Shown one piece after another: positions 15,553 through 23,855 of a DNA stretch of 64,000 bases. The notes beneath the pieces are model-generated. The model did not search any database. It was not told where the DNA came from and was given only the letters and a program-made list of their open reading frames with translations. Source of the stretch: Eubacteriales bacterium (GTDB lineage: Bacteria > Bacillota > Clostridia > Acetivibrionales > JANLFN01); contig JANLFN010000001.1 of NCBI GenBank assembly GCA_024655885.1, positions 1 to 64,000 on the forward strand. The letters are read 5' to 3'. A program made the position numbers and the translations under genes. Within the stretch, counting starts at the first letter, position 1. The number at the start of each line of letters is the position of its first letter.

Positions 15553-17253
15553 ATGAACAAGCAGACGAGAAAAAAGCTGGGGGATTTGCTGGTGGAAGTG
15601 GGTATGATCACAAGGGAGCAGCTTGAGAAGTGCCTTGAAATCCAGAAAACCACCGGTGAAAAAATAGGGGAGATACTCATTGCAAACAACTATGTTACCC
15701 AACAGGACATCATCCAGGTGCTGGAGTTCCAGTTGGGCATCCCCCACGTCAACCTTGACAAATATGAAATCGATCCGGCCACATGCCTCATTATCCCGGA
15801 GAACCTTGCCAGGAGGTACGGATTGATTCCCATCAGGAAGGAAAACGGAATACTTACCGTGGCCATGAGCGACCCCATGAATGTTTTTGCAATTGATGAT
15901 GTTCAAATATACTCCGGGATGGAAGTGCAGCCGGTGATCGCTTCCCTGAGCAGTATTACCAAGGCCATAGACAGGTACTACGGCACCCAGAAAGCCATGC
16001 AGGCAGTGGAGGAGTTTAAAAAAGAACTGGGCTCTTCCCTGCGGATCACCTCTGAAACGGCGGATGAGCAGTCGGAGGATGAAATAAACAATGCCCCGGC
16101 CGTGAAGCTGGTAAACTCCATTATCGAACAGGCGGTGAGGAGCAGGGCAAGCGACATCCACATCGAACCCTTTGAACAGTATGTAAAAATAAGATACAGG
16201 ATCGACGGCCAGTTATATGAGGCAATGCGGACTGAAGTAGAGGTTATGCCCGCCATTGCCGCGCGTATAAAAATCATAGGCGGGATGAACATTGCGGAAA
16301 AGAGGCTGCCCCAGGACGGAAGGATCAGCGTGCAGATTGACGACCGGGACCTGGACCTTAGAGTTTCCATCCTTCCCACCGTGTTCGGAGAAAAAATCGT
16401 CATCAGGATTGCAGATAAAAAGGCTTTTATTATTTCCAAGGACAAGCTGGGATTCAACAGTGAAGACAGGGAAAAGTTCGAGAGCATGCTTTTAAACCCT
16501 CACGGCATCATCCTGGTAACCGGCCCCACAGGGAGCGGCAAGACCACCACATTATACAGCGCCATCAATGAAATCAACAGGCCGGGCATAAACCTGGTGA
16601 CCATTGAAGACCCTGTAGAATGCCTGATCGAAGGCGTCAACCAGATGCAGGTGAACTACAAGATCGGCCTGACCTTTGCCTCAGGACTCCGCTCCATCGT
16701 GAGGCAGGACCCGGATGTGATTATGCTCGGTGAAATCAGGGATGCGGAAACCGCTGAAATCGCGGTAAGGGCTGCCGTAACCGGTCATCTTGTGCTGAGC
16801 ACCCTTCATACCAATGACGCCCCCGGCTCGGTAATAAGGCTGATTGATATGGGAATTGAACCTTTTATGGTGGCTTCGGCCGTGGTGGGAGTTATTGCCC
16901 AGAGGCTTGTAAGGAAAATATGTGAAAACTGCCGGAAGGAATATACGGCCAGCGAGGAGCAGCTTGAAATCCTGGGCTGCCAGAGGACGGACAGGATAAC
17001 GCTGTACAAGGGCAGCGGCTGCCCGGTCTGCAATGGGACAGGCTATCTGGGAAGGGTGGGAGTTTACGAGATCATGCCCGTTACCCGGAAACACAGGGAA
17101 CTGATCCGGAAGCGCTGCAGTGAGGATGAACTCCGGGAGCTTTCCACAATGAGCGGCATGAGGACCTTGAGAGAAAATGTGAGGGATGCGGTGCTGAAAG
17201 GGGTAACCACTGTCGATGAGCTGATAAGGATCTCCTATTCCAATGACTATTAG
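15553..17253 (+). CDS. pilB: Type IV pilus assembly ATPase PilB
   Basis: A 566-residue cytoplasmic ATPase that powers pilus extension. The N-terminal GspE/MshEN domain (about 1-150) is followed by the secretion ATPase core: Walker A GPTGSGKTTT near 324, Asp box, and Walker B GEIRDAETAEIA with HLVLSTLHTNDA. A zinc-binding four-Cys insertion is present (CENC near 458 and CPVC near 490), typical of PilB/GspE rather than PilT. ATG at 15553 follows GAAGGGGGGA. It opens the pilus operon, with pilT 9 nt downstream. Confidence 0.95.
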   Translation: MNKQTRKKLGDLLVEVGMITREQLEKCLEIQKTTGEKIGEILIANNYVTQQDIIQVLEFQLGIPHVNLDKYEIDPATCLIIPENLARRYGLIPIRKENGILTVAMSDPMNVFAIDDVQIYSGMEVQPVIASLSSITKAIDRYYGTQKAMQAVEEFKKELGSSLRITSETADEQSEDEINNAPAVKLVNSIIEQAVRSRASDIHIEPFEQYVKIRYRIDGQLYEAMRTEVEVMPAIAARIKIIGGMNIAEKRLPQDGRISVQIDDRDLDLRVSILPTVFGEKIVIRIADKKAFIISKDKLGFNSEDREKFESMLLNPHGIILVTGPTGSGKTTTLYSAINEINRPGINLVTIEDPVECLIEGVNQMQVNYKIGLTFASGLRSIVRQDPDVIMLGEIRDAETAEIAVRAAVTGHLVLSTLHTNDAPGSVIRLIDMGIEPFMVASAVVGVIAQRLVRKICENCRKEYTASEEQLEILGCQRTDRITLYKGSGCPVCNGTGYLGRVGVYEIMPVTRKHRELIRKRCSEDELRELSTMSGMRTLRENVRDAVLKGVTTVDELIRISYSNDY

Positions 17254-17262
17254 GAGGAAGAT

Positions 17263-18321
17263 ATGACGCTGGATGAACTGTTAAAGCATACAGTGGAAAA
17301 AAAGGCCTCCGACCTGCACCTGACCGTGGGTGTACCGCCCACCATCAGGAGGGATGGAAGGCTTGAAAAAATAGGAACCGAAAGATTGCTGCCCGCCGAC
17401 ACCGAAAGGTGTGTGAAAGAAATGCTCACGGGGGAACAGATGGAACAGCTTGAAAGCAGGGGCGAGCTGGACCTGTCCTTTTCCCTCCAGGGGGTAGGGC
17501 GCTTCAGGGTGAATGTGTTCAGGCAAAGAGGGACTTACAGCTGCGCCATAAGGCCTGTGAATTTAAAGATACCCAGGCTGGAGGAGCTGGGGCTTCCGGA
17601 GACGGTGGGCGACCTTGCAAGAAAGACAAAGGGGCTCATCCTGGTTACGGGGCCTACGGGAAGTGGAAAGTCTACGACGCTGGCGGCCATGATTTCCCAG
17701 ATGAATGAAGAGAGGGACTGCCATATCCTTACCCTGGAAGACCCCATTGAATACCTGCACAGGCACAACAAATCCATTGTAAACCAGAGAGAGATAGGAA
17801 ACGACTCCCGGTCCTATGCGGCGGCCTTAAGGGCGGCCCTCAGGGAAGACCCGGATGTGATCCTGGTGGGGGAGATGAGGGACATAGAAACCATATCCAT
17901 TGCTGTCACTGCGGCGGAAACAGGACACCTGGTGCTTTCCACCCTGCATACGGTAGGCGCTGCCAACACCGTGGACAGGGTCATTGACGTTTTTCCTCCC
18001 CACCAGCAGCAGCAGATCAAGGTTCAGCTCTCCATGGTGCTGCAGGGGGTCATTTCCCAGCAGCTTCTCACCAGAAGGGACAGGCCGGGACGGGTTGCGG
18101 CTGTGGAGATCATGGTGGTTACGGCAGCCATCCGGAACCTGATACGGGAGGGGAAGACCCACCAGATAAACTCACTGATACAGACAGGAGGAAAATACGG
18201 CATGCAGACCATGGACGGAAGTCTGGCCAACCTGTACAAGAGAGGGGTAATCTCCCATGAAGACGCCCTGACCTATGCGGCGGACCAGGAAAACCTGTTA
18301 AGGCTTATGGGGATGGGATGA
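17263..18321 (+). CDS. pilT: Type IV pilus retraction ATPase PilT
   Basis: A 352-residue hexameric ATPase that drives pilus disassembly, giving twitching or DNA uptake. It starts MTLDELLKHTVEKKASDLHL, as PilT does. Walker A GPTGSGKST is near 130 and Walker B GEMRDIETI near 205. The PilT-defining motif AIRNLIRE is near 288. The PilB-type zinc cluster is absent. ATG at 17263 has TAGGAGGAAG. Presence of PilT means the pilus is probably retractile. Confidence 0.95.
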   Translation: MTLDELLKHTVEKKASDLHLTVGVPPTIRRDGRLEKIGTERLLPADTERCVKEMLTGEQMEQLESRGELDLSFSLQGVGRFRVNVFRQRGTYSCAIRPVNLKIPRLEELGLPETVGDLARKTKGLILVTGPTGSGKSTTLAAMISQMNEERDCHILTLEDPIEYLHRHNKSIVNQREIGNDSRSYAAALRAALREDPDVILVGEMRDIETISIAVTAAETGHLVLSTLHTVGAANTVDRVIDVFPPHQQQQIKVQLSMVLQGVISQQLLTRRDRPGRVAAVEIMVVTAAIRNLIREGKTHQINSLIQTGGKYGMQTMDGSLANLYKRGVISHEDALTYAADQENLLRLMGMG

Positions 18322-18357
18322 AAAAATGCAATTTTTAACAAAATATGGGATAAAAAT

Positions 18358-18375
18358 CTGCAGTGAATACTGCAG
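18358..18375. repeat. Perfect hairpin between pilT and pilC
   Basis: CTGCAGT and ACTGCAG form a 7-bp stem with loop GAAT, 36 nt past the pilT stop. There is no T run (CTTAATTTAG follows), so it may be a weak terminator, an RNA-stabilising hairpin or an operator. The next 170 nt are AT-rich and include TATAAT at 18516-18521 just before pilC. No c-di-GMP riboswitch motif was seen. Confidence 0.4.
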
Positions 18376-18546
18376 CTTAATTTAGAATCCTGTTAAATTT
18401 TCATTATATTTAATATATTTTTTTATATTTTATCCCGGAAATATGATAAAATAGCCTTAAACGAATAGAATTTTGAAATATAGAGCAGTAAACTGGGGAT
18501 ATTTGTTTTTTGTTTTATAATGCCTAGTGTTCATGGGGGGAAGAAA

Positions 18547-19764
18547 TTGGCCTCATTCAACTACAAAGCGAAAACCTTGGCCGGAGAAGTGGTGACGGGC
18601 AGGTTTGACGCCGCCGACAAAAACATGGTTGTTTCACTGCTCCGGAACAAGGGTTTTTATCCCATCCAGATTACAGAAGATAAAGCCGCAGGAAGACAGA
18701 TAAAGGCAAGCACCTTTAAAAAAGTGACCACCAGGGACCTGGCCATTTACTGCAGGCAGTTCCACACCATGATCAATGCGGGTGTTTCAGTGCTGGGCTG
18801 CCTGGACATGCTCAGAAAGCAGACCGAAAACCGGAAGCTGGTGGAAGTCACCGGCAGGGTGTTTGACGACGTGCAGAAGGGAAGGACCCTTTCGGAATCC
18901 ATGGCGGCTTTTCCCGATGTGTTTCCCGCCATATTCACCAGCATGGTGGCGGCGGGAGAGGTGAGCGGTACCCTGGACAGCGTGCTGGACAGGCTGTCGG
19001 TGCACTTCGAAAAGGAAAACAAAATGAGGCAGAAAATAAAGACAGCCATGATGTACCCGACAGTCATAGGCGTGATCGCTCTGGTGATGGTGGTGTTCAT
19101 GCTGGCCTTCATCGTGCCCCGCTTTGTGGAGATGTTCAACTCCTTCGGGGCGAAGCTTCCGGTGCCCACCCGGATCCTGCTTAACATCAGCGGCACCGTT
19201 ACCAATCTGTGGTTTGTCCTGACAGCGGTGGTGTGCATCGGTGTATTCACCTATCTTTTCGGAAGGTTCAAAAAAAGTGAAGCCGGAAGGGACATCCTTG
19301 ACACCTTCACATTAAGGCTGCCTCTGGTAGGCAGAAATGTACGCAAAATTCTGGCTTCCCGCTTTACCAGGACCTTAAGCTCCCTTCTTGCCACCGGAGT
19401 TCCTTTAATCCAGGCCCTCGAGGTGGTGGACAGGGTGGTGGACAACCAGCTGGTAGCGAAAGGAATGGTAAAGGTTAAAGAAGAGATAAAAAGAGGCTCC
19501 AACCTGGCGGGACCTCTGGAAACCCTGGGGATATTCCCCGTCATGGTTACGCAGATGATCCGCGTAGGGGAAGAGTCGGGCGCGCTGGACTCCATCATGG
19601 GAAAGGTGGCGGATTTCTATGATGACGAGGTGGACGCAGCCATCAGCCAGCTCATAGGCATGCTGGAACCCATCATGATCATGCTGATCGCGGTCATGGT
19701 AGGCTCCATCGTAATTGCTATGGTATTGCCGATATTCGGCATGTACAGCAATGTTGGACAATAA
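18547..19764 (+). CDS. pilC: Type IV pilus inner-membrane platform protein PilC
   Basis: A 405-residue polytopic membrane protein, the platform on which PilB and PilT act. It has two copies of the T2SSF domain (about 65-190 and 270-392), each with the FxxxFxxMxxAG-type signature (QFHTMINAGVSVL in the first, FTRTLSSLLATGVPL in the second), and three membrane segments. I favour TTG 18547, placed 6 nt after GGGGGGAAG. The upstream ATG at 18520 overlaps a TATAAT. The gene has 225 nt of upstream spacer, so it may have its own promoter. Confidence 0.92.
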   Translation: MASFNYKAKTLAGEVVTGRFDAADKNMVVSLLRNKGFYPIQITEDKAAGRQIKASTFKKVTTRDLAIYCRQFHTMINAGVSVLGCLDMLRKQTENRKLVEVTGRVFDDVQKGRTLSESMAAFPDVFPAIFTSMVAAGEVSGTLDSVLDRLSVHFEKENKMRQKIKTAMMYPTVIGVIALVMVVFMLAFIVPRFVEMFNSFGAKLPVPTRILLNISGTVTNLWFVLTAVVCIGVFTYLFGRFKKSEAGRDILDTFTLRLPLVGRNVRKILASRFTRTLSSLLATGVPLIQALEVVDRVVDNQLVAKGMVKVKEEIKRGSNLAGPLETLGIFPVMVTQMIRVGEESGALDSIMGKVADFYDDEVDAAISQLIGMLEPIMIMLIAVMVGSIVIAMVLPIFGMYSNVGQ

Positions 19765-19798
19765 CCAATGTCGACAATTTTTTAAGGGGGAATGGAAA

Positions 19799-20269
19799 AT
19801 GTTCAAATTATGGCACAAAATGAGGAAGAGCAAGGCAGGCTACACCCTGACCGAATTGATCGTGGTTGTAGCCATACTGGGCGTACTGGCGGCCGTTGCG
19901 ACGCCGATAGTAGTAAATCAGGTCGGAAAAGCACGCGACGCTGCAGACGCGGCAAATGCGAGGTCAATAGAGAATGCTATCAAGGTTGCAGTTGTAAATG
20001 GTGATCTTGATACCCAAGAGACATCTGATGGTTCCGGGATATTTCAAATTAAATCAACTGACGTTAGTGAAATAATTACGAATACAAAGGGTATACCCGG
20101 TGATATGATTGCAGAGTCAACATCAGGCAGTACTACAACTTATAAACTTAAAGCATGCCAAGATACGAGCAACTATTTCTTTTTAAACCGTCAAACATAT
20201 GAGGTTAGAGTGGCATCAGAGTCTCCAGATGGTAATAGCAATTCTACTCTCTGGGTTAAATTGAATTAA
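19799..20269 (+). CDS. pilA: Major type IV pilin (PilA-like)
   Basis: A 156-residue prepilin. The 14-residue basic leader ends in Gly14, and cleavage gives a mature protein starting YTLTE, with the conserved Glu5 and a 20-residue hydrophobic helix. The first mature residue is Tyr rather than the usual Phe or Met. The helix continues into NQVGKARDAADAANARSIENA. The C-terminal globular part (about 70-156) has AT-rich codons unlike the 5 prime end, which suggests faster divergence. I start at ATG 19799, after AAGGGGGAA. It lies between pilC and the prepilin peptidase and is the likely main fibre subunit. Confidence 0.88.
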   Translation: MFKLWHKMRKSKAGYTLTELIVVVAILGVLAAVATPIVVNQVGKARDAADAANARSIENAIKVAVVNGDLDTQETSDGSGIFQIKSTDVSEIITNTKGIPGDMIAESTSGSTTTYKLKACQDTSNYFFLNRQTYEVRVASESPDGNSNSTLWVKLN

Positions 20270-20293
20270 ATAAATTATACTTATGATATATTT

Positions 20294-21079
20294 ATGATAT
20301 TTTTGATTTTATGCATGGGCCTCATCATCGGCTCCTTCCTGAACGTATGCATCTACCGCATACCGCTGGGAGAGTCGGTCGTAGAGCCGCCGTCACACTG
20401 CACGAACTGCGGTACGAGGCTGAAGCCTGTTGACCTCGTACCGGTTTTGAGCTTTATGTTTTTGAAAGGCAAGTGCCGCTACTGCGGGGCCAAAGTCTCC
20501 GCCAGATACCCCGCCGTAGAACTGATTACAGCACTTGTTTTTATGCTATTGTTTTCCAGGTATGGACTGACCGTAGACTTCCTGGCAGCCATCTATTTGA
20601 TGTCCATCCTGATAGCGGTTTTTTTTATCGACATGGACCACAAAATCATACCCGATGGTTTGGTTCTGGCCGGATTAGCCGGAGGGGTCCTGCTGACGGC
20701 ATACAATATTTTTAACCGCGTTGGGATTTACGGGGACAGGAACTGGTGGAACCCTCTGCTGGGAGGAGTGGCCGGTTCAGGGTTTTTGTTCCTGGTAGCC
20801 CTCATAGGGGCGCTGGCTTACAAGACCGATGAAGCCATGGGCATGGGGGATGTGAAAATATTTCTTCCCATCGGGATGTTCCTGGGATGGAGAATGACCG
20901 TCATCGCACTGCTCCTCTCCATTTTTGCGGGAGGAATTGCGAGCCTGTTCCTGATCCTTACGCGTAAAAAGGAAAGAAGGGGGACCATCCCTTTCGGGCC
21001 GTTTATAGCGACAGGCACATTTATGGCTTTGATGTGGGGATGGGACCTGCTTGGATGGTATGTTTTCCGATTTTATTGA
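20294..21079 (+). CDS. pilD: Prepilin peptidase PilD
   Basis: A 261-residue membrane aspartyl protease that cleaves prepilin leaders and methylates the new N terminus. Two CxxC pairs in the cytoplasmic loop (CTNC near 37, CRYC near 62) mark the bifunctional type with the methyltransferase domain. The catalytic Asp residues lie in DMDHKIIPDG near 115 and GMGDVKIFLP near 185. About seven membrane segments follow. No clear ribosome binding site precedes the ATG at 20294, which lies 24 nt after the pilin stop. Confidence 0.93.
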   Translation: MIFLILCMGLIIGSFLNVCIYRIPLGESVVEPPSHCTNCGTRLKPVDLVPVLSFMFLKGKCRYCGAKVSARYPAVELITALVFMLLFSRYGLTVDFLAAIYLMSILIAVFFIDMDHKIIPDGLVLAGLAGGVLLTAYNIFNRVGIYGDRNWWNPLLGGVAGSGFLFLVALIGALAYKTDEAMGMGDVKIFLPIGMFLGWRMTVIALLLSIFAGGIASLFLILTRKKERRGTIPFGPFIATGTFMALMWGWDLLGWYVFRFY

Positions 21080-21160
21080 AGTGAAAATAAAAATAGTTTA
21101 CATAAAATAAAAATCAAGTTGGCAGTTCACCGCTCTCAACTAAAGAAATGGAGGTAGCTT

Positions 21161-21427
21161 ATGCCGCAGATTAAAAACTATATGGAAGAGATTGTGTTCA
21201 ACCTTATAAAAGAAGTGCTGGCCGATATAAACGTGTGCACCTGCGAAAAGTGTGTTCTGGACATTGCGGCCGTTGCGCTGAACGACCTGCCGCCCAAGTA
21301 CATAGTAACCGAACGGGGCGAGATCTACTCCAGGATCGAAACGTTGAAGCAGCAGTTCGAGGTGGACGTGATCGCGGCTATAACCAAGGCGGCGGTATTG
21401 GTAAAGAGAAAGCCGAGGCATGAATAA
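21161..21427 (+). CDS. ComFB-family protein
   Basis: An 88-residue protein with the ComFB pattern: N-terminal KNYMEEIVFNLIKEVL, two Cys in CTCEKC (near 27-31), then DIAAVALNDLPPKYIV. ComFB lies in the comF late competence operon of Bacillus. In cyanobacteria, family members have been described as cyclic di-nucleotide receptors affecting pilus motility. ATG 21161 follows GGAGG. Its place between pilD and pilM suggests it tunes the pilus, but that is inference. Confidence 0.8.
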   Translation: MPQIKNYMEEIVFNLIKEVLADINVCTCEKCVLDIAAVALNDLPPKYIVTERGEIYSRIETLKQQFEVDVIAAITKAAVLVKRKPRHE

Positions 21428-21505
21428 AGGCCGGACTGAAGCCGCCTGCAAATATTTTCAGGAAATCCGGCTGTGTTCTGAAAAAATGTGTTTTGGAGGA
21501 ATGCG

Positions 21506-22642
21506 ATGTTTGGGAACCAGTACCTGGCCGTGGATATAGGAAACAGGAACATAAAGGCTGTCCACGGGGGAGTGAGCAACAAAAAGATTGAGATAAAAGA
21601 ATATGGAATTTTTGACACGCCGGCAAACTCCATCAGGGACGGAAAGATTACCAACGTAAGCGCCGTAGCCGATTCAATAAGGATGTTTGTTGAGAAGAAC
21701 CGCATCAAGGCAAAGAAGCTCATTCTCAATGTCACGGGCACAGGCGTCATTACCAGGGATATCCTGCTTCCCCAATCCAATGAAGACGAAGTGGAAAAAA
21801 TGCTTGAGTATGAGGCACAGCAGTATTTCCCCGTGGATCTGAAAAACTATGTCCTTGATTTTAAGCTTATGGAAGATATAACCAGTGACGAAGGCCGCTT
21901 CACCAGGGTCCTCTTGGTTGCCGTTCCGGTAAAGCAGGTGGATGAGTATATGAAACTGCCCGGGCTGATGAAAATGGAGCCTGCGGCTGTTGACATTCCC
22001 GCCAATTGCATTTCCAAGCTTGTTTCTTATCTTGACTTCCATTTAACGGATGAAACGGCGGCCGAATATGCCGTTGTGGACATAGGCTGCGAGACGGTGG
22101 GGGTTTCTATTTTTAACCGGAACGTATTGAAGTTCAACCGCATTTTACTAAACGGAAGCGGGGACATAGACCGGCTGATCTCTGAAAATTATTCCATGAG
22201 CCCGGCGGAGGCGGAAAAAAAGAAAATAGCTTCCGCCCTTGTCGTCCCGGAGGAATCCGACGGCAGCCTTTCAATCGAAGATGCACGAATGAGCAACATA
22301 GTCAAACCTGCGGTGGACGCTGTCATCAGCGACATAAACAGGTTTTTCGATTTTTATCTTTCACGGAGCACCGGCAACAAAATCGGAAGGATTTATTTAT
22401 GCGGGGGTGGGAGCCGGCTGAAGGGACTGCCGGAGTATATATCCGCTTATTTCAACATTCCTGTGGAGTTTTTGACGCCTGGCTCCAATATTGTCTACAG
22501 GGGGAGCAAAGGACAGGAGGCCTTCCTCAATGACTATGTGCTCATCACGGGCGCTGTTGGGGCAACCGTCAGGAACGGAAGTGCCGGCAGGGGAATTTCC
22601 GGTGTTCTAAAAGACCTCTTGAAGCCGGGAAAGCCATTATAA
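21506..22642 (+). CDS. pilM: Type IV pilus assembly protein PilM
   Basis: A 378-residue cytoplasmic actin-fold protein that binds the PilN N terminus. AVDIGNRNIKAVHG opens the ATP site, VDIGCETVGVSIF is the second phosphate loop and LCGGGSRLKGLPEY the adenosine loop. It is a homologue of FtsA and of the long FtsA-like protein at 3230, but of normal length. ATG 21506 lies 5 nt after GGAGGAA; a GTG at 21488 would overlap that site. It leads into the minor pilin, pilN and pilO genes. Confidence 0.93.
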   Translation: MFGNQYLAVDIGNRNIKAVHGGVSNKKIEIKEYGIFDTPANSIRDGKITNVSAVADSIRMFVEKNRIKAKKLILNVTGTGVITRDILLPQSNEDEVEKMLEYEAQQYFPVDLKNYVLDFKLMEDITSDEGRFTRVLLVAVPVKQVDEYMKLPGLMKMEPAAVDIPANCISKLVSYLDFHLTDETAAEYAVVDIGCETVGVSIFNRNVLKFNRILLNGSGDIDRLISENYSMSPAEAEKKKIASALVVPEESDGSLSIEDARMSNIVKPAVDAVISDINRFFDFYLSRSTGNKIGRIYLCGGGSRLKGLPEYISAYFNIPVEFLTPGSNIVYRGSKGQEAFLNDYVLITGAVGATVRNGSAGRGISGVLKDLLKPGKPL

Positions 22643-22655
22643 GGAGAGACAGGAT

Positions 22656-23189
22656 ATGGCACAGGGAGGACAAAAGGGGATCACTCTGACCGAGCTGCTG
22701 GTGACCGTTGCCATCCTGATGGTGGTGATGCTCCCCATATCCATGGTCCTGCTCCAGGGGGATAAAAACTACAGGATTGAGAAAGATACCTCGGATTCGC
22801 AAAGGGCTGTAAGAGAAGCCATGGACTTGATCATGGAGGACTTGAGGCAAAACGACAGCAGCAGTATAAGTGTGTACAAGAATAACAACAGTTCCGACGC
22901 AGCAATCCCTGCCTTAGGGGCCCCTCAAAACAGCGGGGATGTACTTTACGGGGATGTGCTTTATATAAAGCCGGACATCATATACTTCTTAGGGAAGGAC
23001 GGACTGTATAAAAATGATGGAACCAGCAGCAATTTGGCTGTTATAGGTATCACAGGTTTTACCGTTTCAAAAAGATTATCGGACAGTAATACTGTAAGCA
23101 CCATAATCGATATTGACTTGTATGCAAAAAAAAGCCCCAAGGACAGAGGAATTAATTTGAAAAGCAGCTACCGGATCAAATCCAATTAA
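22656..23189 (+). CDS. Minor prepilin (PulJ/PilW-like)
   Basis: A 177-residue prepilin-like protein. The seven-residue leader ends in Gly8, and cleavage gives ITLTELLVTVAIL with Glu5. The hydrophobic helix runs into QGDKNYRIEKDTSDSQRAVREAMDLIMEDLRQ, the motif of PulJ/PilW-type minor pilins. The remainder is a small beta-rich domain. It overlaps nothing and follows pilM by 13 nt. It is probably a tip or priming subunit. Confidence 0.82.
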   Translation: MAQGGQKGITLTELLVTVAILMVVMLPISMVLLQGDKNYRIEKDTSDSQRAVREAMDLIMEDLRQNDSSSISVYKNNNSSDAAIPALGAPQNSGDVLYGDVLYIKPDIIYFLGKDGLYKNDGTSSNLAVIGITGFTVSKRLSDSNTVSTIIDIDLYAKKSPKDRGINLKSSYRIKSN

Positions 23190-23241
23190 AACCGGTTATA
23201 GATGCAATAATGATTCAGACCAATATGAGGGTGGGACAACA

Positions 23242-23814
23242 TTGAAGGATCTAAACCTGATACCGAAAAGCTATATCCTGGAAAAAAAGAAGGCCGCTAA
23301 AAGGGTGTATATGGCTGTGGGAGCTGCGGCTGCTTGCGTGCTGCTGCTTGTGATGATAGGGGGACCCCTGGGCCTCAAATACAGCCTTAAAGCGCAGCGC
23401 GACAGCCTTGAAGCGAAGATCATGGCAACGGACAACTACGTTGCCATGGAAAACCAGTTCAACAGGATCAATAACATGTACAAGATGAGGGAAGAGGAAG
23501 GGAAGAAGCTGTCCCGGTATGGAATAGACGTTCCTGCCATCATTGACAGCATTGAAAAGGCGACCCCCGAAAAGCTTTTTTTTACGAATTTGAGCGTTAG
23601 GACGGACAATAACGGATCGGTTTTAGTTACTCTTACGGGGATTTCCTCTTCCATGGAAGATATTGCGTCTTTTGTAAACAAAATAAGGACAGACGGCTGC
23701 TTCGGGAGTGTGACGATTGGCGCGGTCAATAAAGAAGCGGCTGCGTCGGCACAATATGATTTCAATATAAGCATGAGCGGTTACCGGAAAAAGGATGGGG
23801 CAAAGCAAAACTGA
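23242..23814 (+). CDS. pilN: Type IV pilus alignment protein PilN
   Basis: A 190-residue bitopic membrane protein. The N terminus KDLNLIPKSYI is the PilM-binding motif (consensus xxINLLP). A hydrophobic segment covers about 22-42, then a coiled coil and a ferredoxin-like periplasmic domain (about 90-180). The start is TTG 23242, preceded by GAGGGTGGG. It lies directly upstream of pilO, as in most pilus clusters. Confidence 0.88.
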   Translation: MKDLNLIPKSYILEKKKAAKRVYMAVGAAAACVLLLVMIGGPLGLKYSLKAQRDSLEAKIMATDNYVAMENQFNRINNMYKMREEEGKKLSRYGIDVPAIIDSIEKATPEKLFFTNLSVRTDNNGSVLVTLTGISSSMEDIASFVNKIRTDGCFGSVTIGAVNKEAAASAQYDFNISMSGYRKKDGAKQN

Positions 23815-23855
23815 AATTTTACGGACACTAAAACATACTGGCAGGGAGTGATGGC

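Noticed and set aside
18322-18546. c-di-GMP riboswitch upstream of pilC
   Set aside because: Neither class I nor class II conserved core is visible; only a simple 7-bp hairpin and AT-rich sequence.
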